Shown one piece after another: positions 34,488-43,390 of a stretch of DNA of 64,000 nucleotides. Position numbers and translations under genes: made by a program. Origin of the DNA: Streptomyces puniciscabiei (lineage in GTDB: Bacteria; Actinomycetota; Actinomycetes; Streptomycetales; Streptomycetaceae); assembly GCF_006715785.1 (NCBI RefSeq), contig NZ_VFNX01000008.1:1-64000 (forward strand). The letters are read 5' to 3'. Under the pieces are notes generated by a model, which was not told where the DNA came from, did not search any database, and saw only the letters and a program-made list of their open reading frames with translations. The number at the start of each line of letters is the position of its first letter. Position 1 is the stretch's first letter.

Positions 34488-35488
34488 CGCTCGCTCGCCT
34501 CCGGGGCCGGGCAGTCGTCGGCCGGCCGAAGGGGCTCGGCCATGCCGACCAGGACCTGCCGCTGTCCGGTGAAGGCCTCTCTGCTGTGCGCGGTGCGGAT
34601 GTTGTCCACGAGCAGCAGGTCACCGGCCTGCCAGGGGTCGCGCCGGGTGTGCGCCTCGTAGGTGGAGTTGATCAGCTGGACGACGTCCTCGCCGATCGGA
34701 CTGCCGTCGCCGTAGCGGGTGTTGAACGGTAGTCCGTCCTCGCCGTAGACGTCGACCAGGTACTCGCGCACCTCCGGTGCCAGCGTCCACTCGTTGAGGA
34801 AGGCGATCTGGTTGAACCAGCAGCGCCGGCCCGTGCGGGGGTGCCGGACGACGGCGCTGCGGCGCTGCTCGGTGCGCAGTGTCCCGTCGGGCTGCCAGGT
34901 GAAGTCGATGGCGTTGGCCCGGCAGTAGCGTTCGATCTCGGCGCGGTCGCCGGTGCCGAACGACTCCGCCAGGCTCGCCCCGATCTCGTCGTTGTAGGTG
35001 CGGGTCAGCAGCCAGCCCTCCCGCTCGAACCGTTCGGTGAGCGCGGTGGGCAGGGCCTGCAGGACCTGTTCGGCGTCGGCGACCGCCGTCGCCCCGCCCT
35101 GTTCGGGCGCGGTGAGGCAGGCGAAGAGCATCAGACCGGGCACCTCACGTGGGTAACTCAGCTCGTGGTGCATGCACATCGGCTGGTTGGCCGGCCAGGT
35201 GGTGGACGCGTACAGGCCGGGGCGGTGGGCCTGACGGGGGGCGAAGGCCTCCCGTTCCGTCATCAGACCGTCGGTCAGACGCGCGAAGACGGCACCGACC
35301 TGATCGATGTCGCGCAGCCCGAGTCCGCGGACGACCAGCGCCCCGTGCTCGGTGACCTGCGCGCGCAGCGCGTCTCGGTACTCGGCCGCCCAGCTGGGGG
35401 CGTCGTCGAGGGGATCGACGTGCAGCAGGGCCGGCCTGTCCGGCCGCGGCTCGACATCGAGCGGTGATGCCAGGGATGAGAACGGCAA
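34484..35488 (-). CDS. TauD/TfdA-family Fe(II)/2-oxoglutarate dioxygenase (SyrP-like)
   Basis: The 334-residue enzyme has the iron triad His-x-Glu in MHHELSYPREVPG and the distal His in DNIRTAHSREAF, followed by the Arg that holds 2-oxoglutarate (GQRQVLVGMAEP). This HxE variant and the GGATAVAD stretch fit the SyrP-like group, which beta-hydroxylates amino acids, often while carrier-bound. Here a Dap- or carrier-bound residue is the probable substrate (inference). The start is TTG with AAAGGAA upstream. It lies 70 nt after the NRPS gene. Confidence 0.85.
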   Translation of the reverse strand: MPFSSLASPLDVEPRPDRPALLHVDPLDDAPSWAAEYRDALRAQVTEHGALVVRGLGLRDIDQVGAVFARLTDGLMTEREAFAPRQAHRPGLYASTTWPANQPMCMHHELSYPREVPGLMLFACLTAPEQGGATAVADAEQVLQALPTALTERFEREGWLLTRTYNDEIGASLAESFGTGDRAEIERYCRANAIDFTWQPDGTLRTEQRRSAVVRHPRTGRRCWFNQIAFLNEWTLAPEVREYLVDVYGEDGLPFNTRYGDGSPIGEDVVQLINSTYEAHTRRDPWQAGDLLLVDNIRTAHSREAFTGQRQVLVGMAEPLRPADDCPAPEASER

Positions 35489-35558
35489 CTCGGATTCCTT
35501 TCGGTCGACCGCCTGGGGTACGACGGGTCGCAGGAGGAGGCAAGTGGTGCGAGGGGTC

Positions 35559-38500
35559 TCAGGAGGAGGCGAGTGGGACGACGGTGCTCAGGACGGCCCG
35601 TGCCGCCTCGGCCGGACGGGTGCGCAGGAAGTAGTGGCCTCCGTCGGCGAGTTCGTGCAGATCGACGTGTTCGGCCAGGAGCAGCCAGTCGCGGCAGTGG
35701 TCGGCGTAGCCGGCGGTATGCGGGTCGTCGGCGGCGACGACCACCGTGACCGGCGCGGACAGCCGGGTCGGCGGCGGCGCTTCGAGAGCCTGGCGGAAGT
35801 AGCGGTGTGCGCAGACACAGTCGTGCCGGTAGGCCGCACCCAGGTGTTCGGCGTGCGGTTCGTTCAGCTCCGCCAGTTCCGGGTAGCCGCCGTCCGCGGA
35901 CAGCCGTGCCGCGATCTCGGCGTCGCTCCGGCTGTTGAGCTCCTCGATCGCCGTGCGTCGGCCGGTGGCCGTGCCGAGGAGGTGTGCACCAAGGAACACC
36001 CGTGTCACGCGCACGCCTCGCTGCGTGAGCCTCCGGGCCGTCTCCATGGCCGGCGCGGCACCCGAGGAATGGCCCCACAGCATGACCTGGGTCAGGCCTC
36101 GCGCGGTGATCTCGGCGGTGACCTGCTCGGCCACCTGCTCGATCGTCGCGAACGGCTCGGGGTGTGCGGCCAGGCTGTGACCGGGGAGGTCCACGGCGAG
36201 TACCGCCACTCCCCCGGCCGCCAGCGCGCCTGCCAGCGGCTGGTAGTTGACGGCGTTGCCGCCCGCGTGAGGGAAGCACACCAACGTGCGCTCCGGCACA
36301 CCGCTGCCGTGCGACAGGGGCAGCAGCAGTTCCGGACGCTGCCGGGCCGTGCCGTCGATGAGGGCGGCCAGGTCGGCGAGGACCGGGTGCCGGGTGATGT
36401 CCTTCAGGGACACCGACCGGTCGAGGGCGAGGCTGAGTTTGACCGCGGTCAGGGAGGTGCCCCCGGAGTCGAAGAAGTGGTCCGTACGGCTGATCCGCTC
36501 CTGCGGCACCCCCAGCAGCTCGGCCCAGGCCGCGGCCAGCCTCCGCTCGGTCGGGCTGAGCGGGCCGGCGTCGTCGCCCTCCTCCCTCTCCGGTGCCGAT
36601 TCCTCGGCCAGTGCCGTCAGGGCCTTTCGGTCGATCTTGCCGTTGGCGGTCAGCGGAAGGCTGTCCTGCCAGTGGAAGGCCGATGGGACCATGTAGGCGG
36701 GCAGCGTCGCCCCGAGTGCCTCGCGCAGCACGTCCGGCTGCTGCCGTCGGCCGGAGTAGAAGGCGATCAGCTGCTTGCTGCCGCCGGACCTCTCGGTGAC
36801 GACCACCGCGCCGTCCCGTACTCCGTCCACCCGCAGCAGGGAGTTCTCGATCTCGCCGATCTCGATCCGGAAGCCGCGGATCTTGACCTGGCTGTCCCGG
36901 CGGCCGAGGAACTCCAGCTTGCCCCCGGGGTGCCAGCGTCCCCAGTCCCCGCCCAGGTAGAGCCGCTCACCGGGCCGGTACGGGTCCGTCCGGTACGCCT
37001 CCCGGGTCCGCTCGGGATCGTTCACGTACCCCCGGCCCACGCAGACGCCGGAGAACGCGATCAGCCCCGGGGCGCCCAGCGGGACCAGCGACAGGTGCTC
37101 GTCCACGACGTAGACGCGCACGTTGTTGACGGGCCGCCCGAGCAGCACCCGGTCGGGCACGCCCCGGATGGCCTCGTGGTTGGTGTCGTCCGAAGTCTCC
37201 GTCAGTCCGTAGGCGTTGAGCAGCGCGATGCCCGGCTGGACCGCGAACCAGCGCTGGACCAGCTCCCGTTTCAGCGCCTCGCCGGTCACCGACACGCACC
37301 GCAGGTCCGGCAGTGCGCGCGGCTTCTGCTCCAGACGGGAGACCACGACCTCCAGGTAGGAGGGGACGAGCTGGGTCACGCCGACCCGGCCGCGCTCCAG
37401 CGTGTCGAGGAACCGCTCCACGTCCGTGATGACGTCCTGCTCGACCAGCAGGGTCCGCCCGCCGACCAGCAGGGGGGCCATGAGTTGCCACAGGGAGATG
37501 TCGAAGCACTGCGGGGCCGTCTGCGCCACCACGCAGCCCTCGCCGATCGCCAGGTCCTCGATCTTGGCGTACAGGTGGTTGAGCATGCCCGCGTGCTCGC
37601 ACATCGCCCCCTTCGGCTCACCGGTGGAACCGGATGTGAAGTAGATGTAGGCGAGTTGGCCGGGGTCGACCTGAACGCCGAGGTCGTCGTCGGCGTGTGG
37701 TTCGGCGTATGCCTCCTCGACCGGGAGCTTCTCGACTCCCGGCAGTGTGGCCAGGGCCCGGTCGAGGGTGTGGGTACTGCCGGACTCGGTCAGGACCAGC
37801 CGGCACCCGGCTCGCGACAGCGTCGCCGCGATACGGCCGGCCGGGAAGTGCGGCTCGATGGGCAGGTACGCGCCGCCCGCCTTGAACACCGCCAGCATCG
37901 CCGCCGGCCAGTCCAGGTCGCGCTCGGTGACGACGGCGACCACGTCCTCCCGGCCCAGCCCCCTGGCCAGCAGCGCTCGGGCCAACCTGTTCGCGCGCCG
38001 GTTGAGCTCGTCGTACGTCCACTCCCGCTCGCCGTGTACGGCCGCCACCGCCTGCGGATGTGCCCGCACCCGCTGCTCGAACAGTTCATGTGGCCGCGCG
38101 TCGGGCAGCGGCCGCTCGGGCCCTGCCAGGCCTTCCAGCTGCTCTCGCACCTCTTCGGCCGACAGCAGGCTCTGCCGCGTGTGGTCGGCGTCCGGATCCT
38201 GTGTCATCAGCCGCAGCGCCGTCACGTGGTAGCCGCCGACACGGGCAGCGGCCTCGGCGTCCAGCACGTCCGTGCGGTAGCGAAGGCGCAGCGTCAGCCG
38301 TCCGCCCCGGTCGGACCAGCGCACCTGCAGGACGCCGTCGTCCGCGTGGGCCTCGTCGGCCCCGATGGGACCGAACACGGTCTCGTACGGCGGTTCCGTC
38401 AGCCCCAGCTCCCGCCGCAGCTTCTCCACCGGGAACTCCCGGTGCGCCAGCACCTCCGCCTCGGCGTGCTCGGCGGCCGACAGCAGGGCCTGCCAGGTCC

Positions 38501-38810
38501 CCGGCGGCACAGCGGACCGGCACGGCAGGGGCTCGCCGCGCACACCGGTGGTGTAGCCCGTGACCACTTCCGGCTCGCCGGACAGCACCGCCAGCACCTT
38601 GACGTGCGCGGCCAGCAGCAATGCGCTGACCGGTACTCCCCGGTGCCGGACCAGTTCCCGCACCGCCTCGGTCACGTCGTCCGGCACCGGCAGCTCGTGC
38701 TCGCCGGCTCCCGGCACCGGCTCCCGAACCCACCGCGGCACGGTGGTGACACCGCCGGCGGTCAGTACCCGGCTCCAGAACTCCCGGTCCGCTTCCACGC
38801 CCGTTCCCAT
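35559..38810 (-). CDS. NRPS module: half C domain - A - T - TE
   Basis: The 1083-residue protein starts with only the C-terminal lobe of a condensation domain (residues ~5-215); the HHxxxDG half is absent. A complete adenylation domain follows (~235-720): YIYFTSGSTGEPKGAM, FDIS (the Asp that binds the amino group), NAYGLTETSDDTNHE, GRWHPGGKLEFLGR, QVKIRGFRIEIGEIE, TANGKIDR. The carrier domain has DHFFDSGGTSLTA (phosphopantetheine Ser), and a C-terminal type-I thioesterase has GHSSGA, DDPHTA and GGHYFL. It should load one amino acid, probably Dap, and release a product by the thioesterase. ATG follows GGAAGG and lies 13 nt after the carrier/membrane protein gene. Substrate is inferred from the neighbouring Dap genes. 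Confidence 0.9.
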   Translation of the reverse strand: MGTGVEADREFWSRVLTAGGVTTVPRWVREPVPGAGEHELPVPDDVTEAVRELVRHRGVPVSALLLAAHVKVLAVLSGEPEVVTGYTTGVRGEPLPCRSAVPPGTWQALLSAAEHAEAEVLAHREFPVEKLRRELGLTEPPYETVFGPIGADEAHADDGVLQVRWSDRGGRLTLRLRYRTDVLDAEAAARVGGYHVTALRLMTQDPDADHTRQSLLSAEEVREQLEGLAGPERPLPDARPHELFEQRVRAHPQAVAAVHGEREWTYDELNRRANRLARALLARGLGREDVVAVVTERDLDWPAAMLAVFKAGGAYLPIEPHFPAGRIAATLSRAGCRLVLTESGSTHTLDRALATLPGVEKLPVEEAYAEPHADDDLGVQVDPGQLAYIYFTSGSTGEPKGAMCEHAGMLNHLYAKIEDLAIGEGCVVAQTAPQCFDISLWQLMAPLLVGGRTLLVEQDVITDVERFLDTLERGRVGVTQLVPSYLEVVVSRLEQKPRALPDLRCVSVTGEALKRELVQRWFAVQPGIALLNAYGLTETSDDTNHEAIRGVPDRVLLGRPVNNVRVYVVDEHLSLVPLGAPGLIAFSGVCVGRGYVNDPERTREAYRTDPYRPGERLYLGGDWGRWHPGGKLEFLGRRDSQVKIRGFRIEIGEIENSLLRVDGVRDGAVVVTERSGGSKQLIAFYSGRRQQPDVLREALGATLPAYMVPSAFHWQDSLPLTANGKIDRKALTALAEESAPEREEGDDAGPLSPTERRLAAAWAELLGVPQERISRTDHFFDSGGTSLTAVKLSLALDRSVSLKDITRHPVLADLAALIDGTARQRPELLLPLSHGSGVPERTLVCFPHAGGNAVNYQPLAGALAAGGVAVLAVDLPGHSLAAHPEPFATIEQVAEQVTAEITARGLTQVMLWGHSSGAAPAMETARRLTQRGVRVTRVFLGAHLLGTATGRRTAIEELNSRSDAEIAARLSADGGYPELAELNEPHAEHLGAAYRHDCVCAHRYFRQALEAPPPTRLSAPVTVVVAADDPHTAGYADHCRDWLLLAEHVDLHELADGGHYFLRTRPAEAARAVLSTVVPLASS

Positions 38811-38823
38811 CGAATGGCCTTCC

Positions 38824-41409
38824 TCAACTCGCTGTCACTGCAATGGTGTTGGGCGAAGACGCTGCCCGGCCGAGGTCGATGGACCGGCTGCCGCTCCCGG
38901 GCATGTCCACCGCGGGATTGCCGCCCCACTGTGCGTTCCTGGGGACTTCCTCGCCCTTCATGAGGAAGGAGTCGGGTGCCAGCACCGAGCCGTCGCCCAT
39001 GGTCACGCCGTAGTGCACATGGGCTCCGACGCCCAGCGTGCAGCCGGTGCCGAGCGTGGTGCGGTCGGACTTGAAGGTGCCGTCCTCCTGCGAGTGGCAC
39101 TGGATCTTGCTGCCGGCGTTGAGGGTGCACTCGTCGCCGATGGTGGCGAGCGTCCGCTCGGTCAGGTAGCAGCCGTCGTCGAAGACCCTGCTGCCGATGC
39201 GGACGCCCAGCAGCCGCCAGACCAGACTCTTGAAGGGAGTTCCGTTGAAGACGTTGAGGAAGTGGTCGGGAACCTTCCACAGCCGCTCGTGCCACCAGAA
39301 GTACGGGTCGTAGATGGAGCACAGACGGGGGCGCAAGGCACGGAACGACGTGATGCAGCGCTCCACCAGGATGAAGTACGCGGTGGAGAAGCCGAGGGTG
39401 AGCGCCAGGTATCCGGCGATCACCACGTGTCCGACCACGCCGTACAGATCCACCGAGGCGAGAGCGAACAGGGTGAGCGCGAAGGTGTGCAGCCACCGCA
39501 CTAGCAGCATGAGCACCATGGAGCGAAGGTTGTAGCGGTTCTTCGCGGCGAGCCGGCGGCGCAGGGTGTCGCCCGTCCTGAGATGGTCGAACCGTGCGTC
39601 ACGGTCCACCGAGCGGGGGATCTCGAAGCACGGTGAGCCGAGGAGTCCCACGCCTTCGCGGACCTCGCCGTCGAGGGGAACCATCACCTTCGTCGCGAGC
39701 AGGCAGTTGGCCCCCGTCCTGCCGCCCGCCGGATAGGCGATGTTGTTGCCCAGGAAGTTGTGCGGGCCGATCGACACCCGGGACAGCCGGAAGGACGTAC
39801 TGGAGAAGTCGGCGTTCATGATCGAAAGTCCGTCGGCGACCATCGTTCCGCTGCCGACGGAGACCAACAGGGGTGTCTCGTGCTGCACTTCCGTGCCGAA
39901 GTTCGACCCGGTCTGCTCGACCCGTGACAGGTCGTATCCGAGTCCGCGGAGGTAGTGCACGATGTAGGAGCTGTCGCCGAAGAGCCAGGCGAAGAACTTG
40001 ATGTTCGTCATGCGCGCCGTGGCCCGGTGGAGCGCGTAGTGGAATCCGTACAGCGGATAGACCCTGTCGGGCTTGACGACCAGACCGACCAGGCGCGGAA
40101 GGGTGCACAGGGCCACCAGTCCCAGGGCGGCGCACCCGAAGAACAGTACGAGGGAGAGCACCAGGGCGTCGGAGACCAGTTCGGACCGGGACAGTGCGGC
40201 CGTCTGCGGGTCGAGTCGCTTGCCGATCGCCGGTACCTCGGTGAAGAGCATGTACGCACCGCCGACGGCCAGCGGGACGTAGAGGAAGAACAGCTGCACC
40301 AGGGTGCCGAGGCCGAACCAGGCCCGCCGCGCGGTGCCGCAGTCGGCCGGAGCGACCCGGACGTAGTCGGTCCGGGTGGGCTCGGCCGGGCATCCGTGCC
40401 AGTGTTCGCCGTCCGGGACCGCCTGGCCGCGGTACAGGGCGGACGCGTGGCCGAGCTGGGCACCGTCCCCCATCGACGTGTCGATGTCCAGGACGGTCTT
40501 CTCACCGACGAAGACGTCGCTGCCGAGGGTGATCCGGCCGGTCTGGATGTGTCCCGCGTGGGCCCGGTAGCCGAGGAAGAACGAGTCCTTGCGGATCACC
40601 GTGCCCGCGCCGATCGTCAGCAGGTCGGTGCAGACCGGGACCGAATGGGAGAGGATCGTGACTCCCTTGCCGATCCGCGCGCCGAGGGCCCGCAGATACA
40701 GCACGTACAGCGGAGTCCCGGTGAGGAACACCATCGGATTGGCGTGCAGCAGTACCTTGACGAGCCAGAAACGCAGGTACGTCGGACCCCAGACGGGGAA
40801 CTCACCAGGTCGCCAGCGGCCGATGAGAACCCATTTCGCGACGACCGGGAGCGCGCACAGCGCGACGAACCCGATGCCTCCGAAGAGCAGCGACCGCAGA
40901 TAGACGTCGGCCACGCCCGAACCGGTGGCGATCCACTCGTAACCCGCGGCGGTGACGAATCCGGAGACGAGGGAGTAGCCCAGGAAGACCAGTAACTGGA
41001 TGGTTCCGCAGAGCAGATGGCTCTGCGGTCTCCCCTGCGGCCCCGGAGCCGGCTCCGGCGCGGGCGCCGGCTCCGACGGGGCGTCCGCCGGCTCGACGGG
41101 AGCGACGGCCGTCTCCCCGAGGGCCGCCGTCAGGCCCTGGATCGTGGGGTGTTGATAGATGTCTCTCATGGACGGGGACGGCAGATCCGCTGTTTTCCTT
41201 ATTCGCGCACAGAACTGGGCCATGACCAGGGAGTTGGCGCCGAGGTCGGCGAAGAAATGGGCGTCGACCGGGACGCGCTCGACACCCAGGAGGTCGGCCA
41301 GTGCCTCCGCCAGCTGCCGCTCGGTCTCCGCTCGCCTGGGGCCGCCGTCGCTCGGCGCGACGGCAGGTTCGTCCGGCTCCGACACGACCTGGGGGGACTG
41401 CTCCACCAT
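38824..41409 (-). CDS. Stand-alone carrier + Pls-type transmembrane synthetase domain
   Basis: This 861-residue protein begins with a carrier domain (~30-100): FFADLGANSLVMAQFCARIR with the phosphopantetheine Ser, then SMRDIYQHPTI. The rest matches the C-terminal region of epsilon-poly-lysine/PDAP synthetases (Pls/PosA family, TIGR02353-like). Membrane segments (LLVFLGYSLVSGFV; LRSLLFGGIGFVALCALPVV; LFFGCAALGLVALC; WLHTFALTLFALASV) alternate with soluble left-handed beta-helix domains of hexapeptide repeats (IGKGVTILSHSVPV; VFVGEKTVLDIDTSMGDGAQLG; TLGTGCTLGVGAHVHYG). In Pls these parts link amino acids iteratively at the membrane, but there the A domain is on the same chain; here it is absent. 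Leu139 is encoded by TTA (40993-40995). ATG follows AGGAG. First gene of the cluster operon. Confidence 0.88.
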   Translation of the reverse strand: MVEQSPQVVSEPDEPAVAPSDGGPRRAETERQLAEALADLLGVERVPVDAHFFADLGANSLVMAQFCARIRKTADLPSPSMRDIYQHPTIQGLTAALGETAVAPVEPADAPSEPAPAPEPAPGPQGRPQSHLLCGTIQLLVFLGYSLVSGFVTAAGYEWIATGSGVADVYLRSLLFGGIGFVALCALPVVAKWVLIGRWRPGEFPVWGPTYLRFWLVKVLLHANPMVFLTGTPLYVLYLRALGARIGKGVTILSHSVPVCTDLLTIGAGTVIRKDSFFLGYRAHAGHIQTGRITLGSDVFVGEKTVLDIDTSMGDGAQLGHASALYRGQAVPDGEHWHGCPAEPTRTDYVRVAPADCGTARRAWFGLGTLVQLFFLYVPLAVGGAYMLFTEVPAIGKRLDPQTAALSRSELVSDALVLSLVLFFGCAALGLVALCTLPRLVGLVVKPDRVYPLYGFHYALHRATARMTNIKFFAWLFGDSSYIVHYLRGLGYDLSRVEQTGSNFGTEVQHETPLLVSVGSGTMVADGLSIMNADFSSTSFRLSRVSIGPHNFLGNNIAYPAGGRTGANCLLATKVMVPLDGEVREGVGLLGSPCFEIPRSVDRDARFDHLRTGDTLRRRLAAKNRYNLRSMVLMLLVRWLHTFALTLFALASVDLYGVVGHVVIAGYLALTLGFSTAYFILVERCITSFRALRPRLCSIYDPYFWWHERLWKVPDHFLNVFNGTPFKSLVWRLLGVRIGSRVFDDGCYLTERTLATIGDECTLNAGSKIQCHSQEDGTFKSDRTTLGTGCTLGVGAHVHYGVTMGDGSVLAPDSFLMKGEEVPRNAQWGGNPAVDMPGSGSRSIDLGRAASSPNTIAVTAS

Positions 41410-41488
41410 GCGATCTCCTGGAGAACGTAGATGTTCCTGATCACGGTCCGGCGGATTCAGTTTGTCCAGATAGATGCGTTCCTGCCAC

Positions 41489-41515
41489 CTTCCCGGCGAT
41501 TCAACCGCCGGGAAG
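41489..41515 (-). promoter_or_regulatory. Perfect 10-bp stem-loop upstream of the Pls-like gene
   Basis: CTTCCCGGCG and its exact complement flank a 7-nt loop. Both neighbouring genes point away, so it is not an end-of-gene terminator. It lies 80 nt upstream of the start at 41409 and could be an operator, an attenuator or a 5'-UTR structure. Confidence 0.6.
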
Positions 41516-41770
41516 AGCGATCCGTACGGTCATGTTCCCCTGGTATCTGGCCAGGTCGGCCAGCACCTGACTCACCTGAACGGCGGTCCCCCGGACGGCA
41601 GCGCGCTCCTCGGGCGACTCGCGATGCGGCCCTCACGACTCTCGCCCCGGTGGTGCGCACCGAGTTTTGAGACAGGTTTTACGCAACGCGCGCAACTGTG
41701 CCCGGTGTGCCGGCTGTCTGACAGGGGGTCGGGCCCATGAGGGCCGAGGAGCGAGAGAGCGGGGCAGGTC

Positions 41771-42757
41771 GTGGGACGGCGCAAGGGCGGCATAGGGATC
41801 GCACTCGTCACGGGGGCGATGCTGGTGGGCGTGACTGCCTGCGGTGGGGGCGGCAGCAACAAGGCGAGCGGGGACGACGCCAAGGCGTCGGGCAGGCCGA
41901 GCGCGAGCGCCTCTCCGTCACCGACGAAGCCCGCGGGGCCGCCGATGCTGCTGGACACGATCACCCCGCAGTCGGGAACCACGGTCGGCGTGGCCATGCC
42001 GATCTCGGTGGTCTTCACCAACCCGGTGGCGGCAAAGGCCCGGGCCGCGGTGGAGAAGCACATGAAGGTGAGCGCCTCACAGCCGGTGGCCGGCGCCTGG
42101 CACTGGTTCGGCGACAGGCGCGCCGACTGGCGGCCGAAGACGTACTGGCCCTCCGGTACGAAGGTGAAGATCGACGCGGACCTGAACGGCGTCAGCAACG
42201 GCAACGGTCGCTACGGCGTGCGCGCGTACACGCACACCTTCCAGATCGGCGACGACGTACGGGCCGACGTCTCGGTCACCGGCCACACCATGAAGGTGAC
42301 CCGCAACGGCAAGCTGGTGCGCACACTGTCGATCAATGCGGGCAGCGCCGAGTATCCGACGTGGAACGGCACGATGGCCGTCATCGACAAGGAGGAGAAG
42401 GTACACATGACCTCCTGCAGCGTCGGCATCAGCTGCGACAAGGGCAGCCCCAACTACTACGACCTGACGCTGCCCTGGGACGTCCACCTCACCCAGTCCG
42501 GCACGTACGTGCACTACTCGACCGGCGACCCCTATCCGGGCAGCGGCAGCGCCCGCGGCTCGCACGGCTGCGTCCACCTGTCCATGGCGGACGCCAAGTG
42601 GTTCTACGGCCAGGTCAAGCAGGGCGACCCCGTCACCATCACCGGCTCGCCCCGCGCCAAGGCCTCGGCCGACAACGGCTACGCCGACTTCAACCTGGGC
42701 TGGGACCAGTGGCTCGTGGGCAGCGCGTCCGGGGAGGGGACGACCGCCACGCTGTGA
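41771..42757 (+). CDS. L,D-transpeptidase lipoprotein
   Basis: The 328-residue product has a lipoprotein signal (GIALVTGAMLVGVTAC; lipobox VTAC), a Ser/Pro-rich linker, an Ig-like domain (~55-155) and a YkuD catalytic domain with the motif GSHGCVHLS containing the catalytic Cys. It makes 3-3 cross-links in peptidoglycan outside the membrane, as in mycobacterial LdtMt2-type enzymes. The start is GTG, with a purine-rich stretch upstream. It is divergent from the NRPS cluster with no sign of a shared function. Confidence 0.9.
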   Translation: MGRRKGGIGIALVTGAMLVGVTACGGGGSNKASGDDAKASGRPSASASPSPTKPAGPPMLLDTITPQSGTTVGVAMPISVVFTNPVAAKARAAVEKHMKVSASQPVAGAWHWFGDRRADWRPKTYWPSGTKVKIDADLNGVSNGNGRYGVRAYTHTFQIGDDVRADVSVTGHTMKVTRNGKLVRTLSINAGSAEYPTWNGTMAVIDKEEKVHMTSCSVGISCDKGSPNYYDLTLPWDVHLTQSGTYVHYSTGDPYPGSGSARGSHGCVHLSMADAKWFYGQVKQGDPVTITGSPRAKASADNGYADFNLGWDQWLVGSASGEGTTATL

Positions 42758-42798
42758 CGCCGAGGGTGACGCTTGTCGTACAAAGTAGAGCGAAAGGA

Positions 42799-42828
42799 TT
42801 GACACAGCGCATGGGGCGCCACTAATCC
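42799..42828 (+). promoter_or_regulatory. Candidate promoter for the secreted peptide gene
   Basis: TTGACA (42799-42804) and TAATCC (42823-42828) are separated by 18 nt, a near-consensus housekeeping -35 with a weaker -10. The downstream start is at 42910, leaving a leader of ~75 nt. Confidence 0.4.
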
Positions 42829-42909
42829 CAAATCGCTACAAAACGTGCAGATATTCTCACGTTGAGTAGTCAACCCGGGGCTTGGTGTCCCGGCAAGAAA
42901 GGGTGAACC

Positions 42910-43263
42910 ATGCGCAGAATTCAGCGTGCCGCCGTCGTAGCCGCGGCGGCCGCGAGCCTGTCCGTCCTCGGCGCAGGCGTCAGCTTCGCAGGCGGCCACG
43001 GCGCCCCTCCGCAGATCACCGCCGTGGCCAACTCCCAGGCCACCGCCATGGCCGTCGGGGGCGGCACCGCGGTAGCCAACTCAGAGGCCACCGCGGTGGC
43101 CACGTGGGGCGGCTACGAGTACAACCAACCGCGCTACGCCCCGCAGTCGGCTCCTTATGCCGCCCCGCAGACAGCCCCAGCTCCTTACTCCGCCCCGCAG
43201 GCAGCGCCGGAGACAGCGCCGCAGGCCGCTCCGTACTCCGCGCCGCAGTACGTCACCAACTAA
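42910..43263 (+). CDS. Secreted repeat-rich peptide
   Basis: The product has 117 residues with a clear Sec signal (basic start, AAVVAAAAASLSVLGAGVSFA, cleavage likely after SFA). The mature part has two internal repeats: a pair of units of the form AVANSxATAxA (residues ~38-65) and a Pro/Ala/Tyr/Gln tail with repeated APYxAPQ elements (residues ~77-114). No Cys and no enzymatic motif. AAAGGG precedes the ATG. It is probably a surface or matrix component; it is neither a chaplin nor a rodlin that I can recognise. Confidence 0.75.
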   Translation: MRRIQRAAVVAAAAASLSVLGAGVSFAGGHGAPPQITAVANSQATAMAVGGGTAVANSEATAVATWGGYEYNQPRYAPQSAPYAAPQTAPAPYSAPQAAPETAPQAAPYSAPQYVTN

Positions 43264-43332
43264 CGGCTCGAAACCGGCCGCCGAGTCCGGGCGGCCCTTG
43301 CCGGGTGTCAGGTCCAGGGTCGCCCCGGGGCG

Positions 43333-43376
43333 CCGCCTTCCGGCGGTCGTCGCCCGGGCCGTCCAGGGCCTGGACC
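43333..43376. terminator. Candidate bidirectional terminator
   Basis: Two short palindromes, CCGCC-TTCC-GGCGG (43333-43346) and GTCCAGG-G-CCTGGAC (43361-43375), lie between the secreted peptide gene and the convergent SpoIIE phosphatase gene. Either could end transcription. Confidence 0.35.
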
Positions 43377-43390
43377 CGGCTTCCAGGCGC

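Noticed and set aside
35307..38963. A 1218-codon open frame on the plus strand opposite the NRPS gene
   Set aside because: It is antisense to a clear A-T-TE protein and its translation is Gly/Arg/Gln-rich with no motif. Such frames are common in GC-rich DNA.
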